The position numbers and the translations under genes are program-made. A stretch of 38,673 bases of DNA from Deltaproteobacteria bacterium. GTDB lineage: Bacteria > Myxococcota_A > UBA9042 > CAIXZC01. The stretch is from positions 1 to 38,673 of the forward strand of contig VGRX01000009.1 in the NCBI GenBank assembly GCA_016875215.1, in the 5' to 3' direction. Shown here one piece after another: positions 33,856 through 38,673 of this stretch. Within the stretch, counting starts at the first letter, position 1, and the number at the start of each line of letters is the position of its first letter. The notes beneath the pieces are model-generated. The model made no database searches, had not been told where the DNA came from, and was given only the letters and a program-made list of their open reading frames with translations.

Positions 33856-34302
33856 ATGCTCGACACGACCCGCGAACAGGGCAAAGGCGCCGATTGCGGA
33901 TTTCGGATTGCGGATTGCGGAACGCTTCTTGCCGTGCTGGCAACGGCCACGCTGGCGCTTGCGGGGTGCGACCAGGCGGAAATCGCCGGTTCCCGGTGCA
34001 GCGAGGAGCATCCCTGTCCGGCCCGCTACGCCTGCGTCGACGGGATCTGCTATCCCAAGGGGCCGCTCGAGGGCATATCGTGCTCCGAGAGCGACGACTG
34101 CCCGGCAGGGGTGTGCCTGGTGCAATCGCACGTGTGCGTGGGCTGCCTGCAACACTCCGACTGCGTCTCCAGGCTCTGCGAGCCGCAGACGCACATCTGC
34201 CTGGGCTGCAAGGGTGACTACCAGTGCCCGTCGGGTTCCTGCGACCGGACGACGGGCATCTGTGTCGAAAGTACGACGGATGAGGAGAGCGGCGGCAACT
34301 GA
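33856..34302 (+). CDS. Small Cys-rich lipoprotein
   Basis: A 148-residue protein starting one nucleotide after the caspase stop. The signal region is unusual: MLDTTREQ followed by GADCGFRIADCG, encoded by a short degenerate DNA repeat, and then a normal hydrophobic core ending in the lipobox ALAGC. The mature part has about 20 Cys in a repeating C-x-x-DxxCxxGxC layout (CSESDDCPAGVC, CLQHSDCVSRLC, CKGDYQCPSGSC), likely all disulphide-bonded. This Cys-repeat style matches the N-terminus of the next, much larger protein. It probably sits on the outer membrane. The close packing suggests it is the fourth gene of the sigma operon. Function unknown. Confidence 0.85.
   Translation: MLDTTREQGKGADCGFRIADCGTLLAVLATATLALAGCDQAEIAGSRCSEEHPCPARYACVDGICYPKGPLEGISCSESDDCPAGVCLVQSHVCVGCLQHSDCVSRLCEPQTHICLGCKGDYQCPSGSCDRTTGICVESTTDEESGGN
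33891..33920. repeat. GGATTGCGG-type degenerate repeat inside a signal peptide
   Basis: Three GATTGCGG copies and one GATTTCGG variant in tandem with a period of 7-8 nt, within codons 12-22 of the small Cys-rich lipoprotein gene. The same GGATTGCGG core occurs twice at the end of yraN (38024-38046) and once near 363. Confidence 0.75.
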
Positions 34303-34358
34303 GGAACGGAACTCAACGGGGACCGACTGGTCCCGGTGCTCGAAAGGAGGTGCTGACC

Positions 34359-37300
34359 ATGTGCAAGACCCGGTTCGTCCTGATTTCGGTGTTGATGGCA
34401 GGGGTGTTTCTCACCGCTTGCGACTTCAGCTTCGAGAAGCCCCAGGTGACCAAGTGCGATTCCGATGACGACTGCGATGACGGTCACTGCAATGCCGAAA
34501 CGGGCAAGTGCGTGACCTGCCTGACCGACGACCACTGCCCCTCGGACAAGTACTGCCTCGTCGAGAAGAATGCCTGCGTGGCCTGCGTGACCGACGCACA
34601 CTGTGGAAAGGGAGTCTGCGATCCGCTCAACGACTACTGCGTCGAGTGCCTGCAGGATTCCGACTGTGCTTCGGGCAAGTGCGACGAGAACAAGCAGATC
34701 TGCGTGGAATGCGGCGCCGATGCAGAGTGCGAGGACGGCAACCCGTGCACCATGACCTGGTGCGGAAGCGGGGAGTGCCTGTCGTCTCCGGTGCCGGATG
34801 GGACCGCTTGCGAGGATCTCGATCCGTGCTCGATCGACGATCAGTGCATCGGCGGCAAGTGCATCGGCGGCCAGCAGGTGTCGCCCGAGTGCCAGCAGCC
34901 GCCGGATCCGTGCAAGGGATTGCCGGACGGCGCGCTCTGCGATGACAAGGATCCCTGCACGCTGGACGACTACTGCCTGAAGGGGATGTGCATCGGGGAC
35001 TCCGTGAAACCCGAGTGCATCGAGAACGACCTCGACGGCGACGGCTTCACCGTCTCCGAGGGGGACTGCGATGACCAGAATGCCACCGTGAAACCCGGTG
35101 CTCCTGAGCTTTGCGACAAGCTCGACAACGACTGCGACGGCACGATCGACGAAGGGTGCGCCGTCTGCTCCAGCGACGCAGATTGCCTGGACGCGGACAA
35201 GTGCACGCTCGACCTGTGTGTGAACGGCAAGTGCGTGCACGAGAAGGACCCCGCCTGCGGCGGCGGGACCTGCGGCCCCGGCCTGGCGCTGTGTCCTCAG
35301 GGGCAGTATTGCAAGACCTTGGAGGGGGGCTGCGGCGGCAAGGGGATCTGCGCCCCCGTTCCCGGGGCGTGCGACATGGTCTACGCTCCGGTCTGTGGCT
35401 GCGACAACAAGACCTACGGCAACGAATGCGAGGCAGCCGGTGCGGGTCAGTCGGTCCTGCACGTGGGAGAATGCAAGCCGCAGCTCGAGTGCGCCAAGCT
35501 CTGCGACTGTTACAAGCTGTACGGGAACGAGTTCGAGGGAATCTGCCCGCTCAAGTGCATGAACTGCGGCATGTACTGGGAGTGCATCGAGGGCAAGTGC
35601 GTTGAGCAGTGCGGCTTCATCCCGCCCGAGGCCATGGAATGCGGCGGCCTCTGCCAGCCGGAGATCTGCGGCAACGGGCTCGACGATGACTGCGACGGCG
35701 TGGTCGACAACGGCTGCACCGTGGATTGCATCCCGGAAGGGGGAAGCGGCGCGGTCATTCCCGACGCTCCCCAGTGCTGCCCGGGGTTGAAGTCGATTCC
35801 GTGCGACAAGGCCAGCATCGACCCCAACGGTACCCAGGGTTGCATATCTTGCGCCGGCGCCTTCTTCTGCACGAAGTGCGGGGACGGCGTGTGCAAGGAG
35901 CCGGAGAACATCTGCAACTGCCCGGCCGACTGCAAGATTGGGCCGCCTCCGTGCGTCACGAGCCAGGACTGCGACGACTCGGACAAGTGCACCCTGGACA
36001 AGTGCGTCAACGGGATCTGCCTGCACGAGAAGGACCCCGCGTGCGGTACGCAGTGCGGCGCCAACGGTGTCGCGTGCCCGAAGGGACAGTACTGCAAGAC
36101 GAAGGATGGCGACTGCAAGGGGCTGGGATCGTGCACCGCGCTGCCGGGCGGATTCTGCCCCATGGTGTATGCTCCGGTGTGCGGGTGCGACGGAAAGACG
36201 TACGGCAACAGCTGCGAGGCTGCAGTGGCCGGCGTTTCGATCCAGAAGACCGGCGAATGCGCCGCAGTCGGCGAATGCAAGGAGACCTGCGACTGCTACA
36301 AACTGTACGGCGACAAGTTCTCGGAACCGTGCCCCCTCATGTGCCCGATGTGCGGCAACTTCTGGCAGTGCGCCCAGGGCAAGTGCGTGGAGAAGTGCGG
36401 GGTCATCCCCGCCGACGCACAGGCATGCGTCACGAACTGCATTCCCGAGGGCAAGACCTACATCGGGACGTCGGACCAGGACAACCAGTGCTGCCCCGGA
36501 CTCACCCCGGCCTGGGATTGCGACGAGCTCCCGGTCAACTGCGACCCGACCAAGCCGAACTGCCCCGGCTTCACCTGCAGTTGCCCCAAGTGCCTCTGCT
36601 ACGTCTGCGTCGCGTGCGGAGACGGGAAATGCGGCCTTGGTGAGAACAAGTGCTCCTGCCCGGAGGACTGCCTGGCCGAGCCCAAGTGCCTTGCCGACGT
36701 CGATTGCCAGGACGACGACCCGTGTACCAAGGACTACTGCGACGCAGCGACCGGCCAGTGCGTACACGAACTGATCCCCGGGTGCGGCCAGATCCAGTGC
36801 TGGGCTGACAACATGTGCCCGGCCGGCGCCTACTGCCGCTGGCCGGACGGCCAGTGCCAGAACGCCAAATCGGGTACCTGCACCGCCATCCCGCAAGGGT
36901 GCTTCGCTCTCTGGGCCCCCGTCTGCGGCTGCGACGGCAAGACCTATGGCAACGAGTGCGAGATGCAGGCCGCGGCCCAGTCCCTCCAGTACAAGGGCGA
37001 GTGCAAGCCGGTCTGCGTTCCGGAAGTGTGCGCAGACGGCAAGGACAACGACTGCGACGGGCAGGTGGACGAAGGCTGCCCCGGCGCCAAGTGCGGCGGC
37101 ATCATGGGGCTTGCTTGCGCTGCCGACCTGTTCTGCAAGTTCCCGGCGGGGCATTGCGACTGGGCCGATGACATGGGGACCTGCACGATGAAGCCTGCGT
37201 TGTGCCCCGCACTCTACAAGCCGGTCTGCGGCTGTGACGGCAAGACCTATGGCAACGAGTGCGAGCTCGACCTGGTTGGCATCTCCAAGGACTATGACGG

Positions 37301-37475
37301 GGAGTGCCAGGTCGGGTGCAAGAAGCTCGACCCCAAGGGCTATGGCGCCTGCCTCGCCATCCTTGGAGTAGCCTATACCGGCACGGACTGCGTGACCGTT
37401 TCCGGCTGTTCCTGCGGCACGGACTGCCCCTTCTTCTTCGAGTCGATCGAGGCATGCAAGAAGGCGTGCTTCTAA
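34359..37475 (+). CDS. Giant Cys-rich Kazal/MopE-like lipoprotein
   Basis: A 1038-residue lipoprotein. AAAGGAGG lies 9 nt before ATG 34359, so the track's GTG at 34350 is too close. The lipobox is FLTAC. The first 215 residues are short Cys repeats (CxTDxHCxxGxC type). A calcium-loop stretch (DLDGDGFTVSEGDCDD) and three MopE-like signatures (DNDCDGTIDEGC, DDDCDGVVDNGC, DNDCDGQVDEGC) follow. Four Kazal-type domains carry (A/K)PVCGCDxKTYGNxCE. Two CGDGxC...CNCPADC-type motifs occur. Residues of about 270-437 and 532-695 are a near-repeat of each other. The last 50 residues (GCSCGTDCPFFFESIEACKKAC) recall a Kunitz-like end. Kazal domains inhibit serine proteases, so a shield against proteases is a reasonable inference. 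Confidence 0.93.
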   Translation: MCKTRFVLISVLMAGVFLTACDFSFEKPQVTKCDSDDDCDDGHCNAETGKCVTCLTDDHCPSDKYCLVEKNACVACVTDAHCGKGVCDPLNDYCVECLQDSDCASGKCDENKQICVECGADAECEDGNPCTMTWCGSGECLSSPVPDGTACEDLDPCSIDDQCIGGKCIGGQQVSPECQQPPDPCKGLPDGALCDDKDPCTLDDYCLKGMCIGDSVKPECIENDLDGDGFTVSEGDCDDQNATVKPGAPELCDKLDNDCDGTIDEGCAVCSSDADCLDADKCTLDLCVNGKCVHEKDPACGGGTCGPGLALCPQGQYCKTLEGGCGGKGICAPVPGACDMVYAPVCGCDNKTYGNECEAAGAGQSVLHVGECKPQLECAKLCDCYKLYGNEFEGICPLKCMNCGMYWECIEGKCVEQCGFIPPEAMECGGLCQPEICGNGLDDDCDGVVDNGCTVDCIPEGGSGAVIPDAPQCCPGLKSIPCDKASIDPNGTQGCISCAGAFFCTKCGDGVCKEPENICNCPADCKIGPPPCVTSQDCDDSDKCTLDKCVNGICLHEKDPACGTQCGANGVACPKGQYCKTKDGDCKGLGSCTALPGGFCPMVYAPVCGCDGKTYGNSCEAAVAGVSIQKTGECAAVGECKETCDCYKLYGDKFSEPCPLMCPMCGNFWQCAQGKCVEKCGVIPADAQACVTNCIPEGKTYIGTSDQDNQCCPGLTPAWDCDELPVNCDPTKPNCPGFTCSCPKCLCYVCVACGDGKCGLGENKCSCPEDCLAEPKCLADVDCQDDDPCTKDYCDAATGQCVHELIPGCGQIQCWADNMCPAGAYCRWPDGQCQNAKSGTCTAIPQGCFALWAPVCGCDGKTYGNECEMQAAAQSLQYKGECKPVCVPEVCADGKDNDCDGQVDEGCPGAKCGGIMGLACAADLFCKFPAGHCDWADDMGTCTMKPALCPALYKPVCGCDGKTYGNECELDLVGISKDYDGECQVGCKKLDPKGYGACLAILGVAYTGTDCVTVSGCSCGTDCPFFFESIEACKKACF

Positions 37476-37536
37476 AGCCGCCGTCAGGCAGCTCCAGGGT
37501 CGCCCCAGGATCGTCCGGGTCGCGGCGGACGTTCGG

Positions 37537-37565
37537 TTGACTCCCCTGGCCGCTCATGGTACAAG
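37537..37565 (+). promoter_or_regulatory. Promoter of the small Cys-rich lipoprotein gene at 37596
   Basis: TTGACT (37537-37542; 5 of 6), a 17-nt spacer and TACAAG (37560-37565; 4 of 6) lie 30 nt before the ATG. The ATGGTACA context of the -10 box also occurs upstream of the ECF sigma gene (30803-30810). Confidence 0.6.
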
Positions 37566-37595
37566 TGACTCAGTTTGCTTGATGAGGAAGGGCAC

Positions 37596-38003
37596 ATGAT
37601 CGCAACGAACCGCCGGCCCCTGTTGCCTCTGCTGCTGATTGTCGTTGGCGCCTTCTCCGGCTGTCTGCCGCAGGAGCCGTACGAGTCCTGCGGGTTCCCC
37701 CCGGCCCAGGAGGATCAGTGCATCATCTCCGCCACCGATTCTCCGGAGCTTGTCCAGATCAAGAAGGCCAACAACTGCGTGATCCAGCAGCCGCAGTGCT
37801 CCGAAGGCTACTGCATGAGCGTCCAGGGGCAGTCCGGCTTCTGCTCCGAGCCCTGCACCAAGGACGATGAGTGCCCCGAAGACGGGTCGTGCAAGGAGTT
37901 TGCGCTCGAATGCGTGACGGTGGACAAGAAGGACCCCGCGACCGGTGAAATGGTCAAGGTAACCAACTGCCTCAAGCTCTGCGTCAAGAAGGGAGCCCTG
38001 TAG
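37596..38003 (+). CDS. Small Cys-rich lipoprotein, second
   Basis: A 135-residue protein. ATG 37596 follows GAGGAAGGG by 5 nt; the track's upstream TTG is not needed. The signal peptide (RRPLLPLLLIVVGAFSGC) ends in lipobox FSGC. The mature part has ten or more Cys, including CSEGYCMSVQGQSGFCSEPC and CTKDDECPEDGSC, a pattern shared with the larger Cys-rich lipoproteins upstream and typical of secreted disulphide-rich modules. Its own promoter suggests separate control. It converges on yraN with a 4-nt gap between stop codons. Function unknown. Confidence 0.88.
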   Translation: MIATNRRPLLPLLLIVVGAFSGCLPQEPYESCGFPPAQEDQCIISATDSPELVQIKKANNCVIQQPQCSEGYCMSVQGQSGFCSEPCTKDDECPEDGSCKEFALECVTVDKKDPATGEMVKVTNCLKLCVKKGAL

Positions 38004-38007
38004 CGAC

Positions 38008-38421
38008 TCACCCCTGGTACACCGGATTGCGGGCCGTGGATTGCGGCCGGAACGCGTCCGGGATCCACTCGACCTGGTCGACCTCTCCGTCCCGGAAGGT
38101 GACGGCCACGACGTCGAATCGGCACGAGAGGTTGCGCAGCCAGGGCCTGGCCATGTAGCAGCGGGCCACGCGGACCACCTGCATCTGCTTGCGGCCGTTC
38201 ACCGTGAGGGCCGGGGTGCGCAGGTAGCCGGTGGACACGCTGCGCACCTCCACGAAGACCAGCAGATCCTCCTTCCGGCACACGAGGTCCAGCTCGCCGA
38301 CCATGCCGAACCTCCAGTTCCGCTCGATCACCACGTAGCCGGCCTCCTCGAGCCGCGCGGCTGCAACGTCTTCCGCCCGATCGCCCAGCTCCTTGCGGCC
38401 CCGACTCAACGTCTCGTCCAT
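38008..38421 (-). CDS. yraN: YraN (UPF0102) family putative nuclease
   Basis: A 137-residue protein with GGAGGAAC before the ATG at 38421. It shows the nuclease-fold motifs of the family: RAEDVAAARLEEAGYVVIERNWR, GELDLVCRKEDLLVFVEVRSV (the usual VEVKxR active-site strand, with Arg for Lys) and a later VRVARCYM helix. The biochemical role of the family is unsettled; an endonuclease-like fold is well supported. It follows rnhB, the normal neighbour in many genomes, with a 67-nt gap. The last dozen residues (PQSTARNPVYQG) are encoded by a short degenerate repeat, so the native C-terminus may have been extended. Confidence 0.92.
   Translation of the reverse strand: MDETLSRGRKELGDRAEDVAAARLEEAGYVVIERNWRFGMVGELDLVCRKEDLLVFVEVRSVSTGYLRTPALTVNGRKQMQVVRVARCYMARPWLRNLSCRFDVVAVTFRDGEVDQVEWIPDAFRPQSTARNPVYQG
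38024..38046. repeat. Two GGATTGCGG copies in the yraN 3' end
   Basis: GGATTGCGG occurs at 38024-38032 and 38038-38046, separated by GCCGT. It lies within the final codons of yraN and matches the repeat unit at 33891-33920. Confidence 0.65.
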
Positions 38422-38488
38422 GGCGTTCCTCCGGTCTCCGGCCAACCGTTATCGTCGTGAGGAAGGAAAACGCGCGGCCGGACCGCAA

Positions 38489-38673
38489 CTATTCGCAGAA
38501 GGTCCGTCGATGGACGGGGCTCAGCCCCAGACGCTCGATCGCCTGCTTGTGCAGGGCGGTGCCATACCCTTTGTGCTGTGCGAACCCGTACCCCGGATGG
38601 AGCCTGTCGAGCCCGTCCATGAGGGCATCACGCCAGGTCTTTGCCACCACCGAGGCTGCCGCGATGTTGCCCC
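38489..38673 (-). CDS. rnhB: Ribonuclease HII, 3' part (runs off the window)
   Basis: The last 61 codons are present, ending in TAG (38491-38489). The translation ([45 protein letters not shown]) matches the conserved C-terminal region of RNase HII, which cuts RNA strands and single ribonucleotides in DNA. The Asp of the AKTWRD segment corresponds to the last metal-binding acidic residue. It is not in the ORF track because the start lies beyond the window. The rnhB-yraN order supports the call. Confidence 0.93.
   Translation of the reverse strand, partial: GNIAAASVVAKTWRDALMDGLDRLHPGYGFAQHKGYGTALHKQAIERLGLSPVHRRTFCE

Noticed and set aside
31971-33950. 659-aa minus-strand ORF opposite anti-sigma and caspase genes
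   Set aside because: Antisense shadow. Its N-terminal QSAIRNPQSA-like stretch is only the GGATTGCGG repeat read in reverse.
34218-37154. 978-aa minus-strand ORF opposite the Cys-rich lipoprotein
   Set aside because: It is the mirror of a gene with clear lipobox, ribosome site and Kazal/MopE motifs. The long open frame arises because stop codons are rare in high-GC antisense; its Ala/Val/Leu-rich composition is not protein-specific.

Overview
The window is high-GC, densely coded bacterial DNA. It suggests a Myxococcota or other deltaproteobacterial-type lineage. The reasons are the Cys-rich lipoproteins with Kazal and MopE-like Asp/Cys motifs, a lysS-lolC/E-lolD cluster, a DksA-type regulator, an ECF sigma/anti-sigma pair beside a caspase-like protease, and many lipobox proteins. 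This is inferred from gene content only; no rRNA or tRNA gene is visible.

Layout. (1) 51-3071: a small membrane protein (-) and a large polytopic membrane protein (+), the latter ending in a 7-nt convergent overlap with the next cluster. (2) 3065-18347, all minus strand, read right to left: valS, rsmG, a SpoU-type RNA methyltransferase, a secreted transglutaminase-like protein with an intact Cys-His-Asp triad, a second related protein that has lost Cys and His, then DppB-, DppC-, DppD- and DppF-like ABC transporter subunits. No solute-binding protein is present, and the DppC-like permease carries a large EF-hand-bearing insertion. Most junctions overlap or are very short. (3) 18441-19778: a promoter and a lipoprotein with a KKEEP/KAEEP pentapeptide repeat, followed by about 590 bp without a convincing gene but rich in inverted repeats. 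(4) 20366-22521 (-): a parvulin-like lipoprotein, a lipoprotein with five Asp-rich calcium-loop-like motifs, and a DksA-family protein with its own promoter. (5) 22757-29152 (+): a LeuA-family enzyme, lysS, a LolC/E-like permease fused to an extra polytopic N-terminal domain, and lolD. (6) 29238-34302 (+): a cytoplasmic hybrid histidine kinase, then ECF sigma factor, zinc-finger anti-sigma, signal-peptide-bearing caspase-like protease and a small Cys-rich lipoprotein. (7) 34359-38003 (+): a 1038-aa Cys-rich Kazal/MopE-like lipoprotein and another small Cys-rich lipoprotein. (8) 38008-38673 (-): yraN and the 3' end of rnhB.

The two most interesting systems are these. First, the sigma - anti-sigma - caspase unit (30823-33854), with 3-nt and ATGA junctions. 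The protease is predicted to face the same side of the membrane as the anti-sigma's C-terminal domain, which suggests proteolytic control of the sigma factor. Second, the transglutaminase / pseudo-transglutaminase / binding-protein-less ABC transporter cluster with an EF-hand permease insertion (3065-13986). Both functions are inferences from motifs and gene order. Short degenerate repeats at several gene ends, sometimes running into coding sequence, are a further recurring feature.
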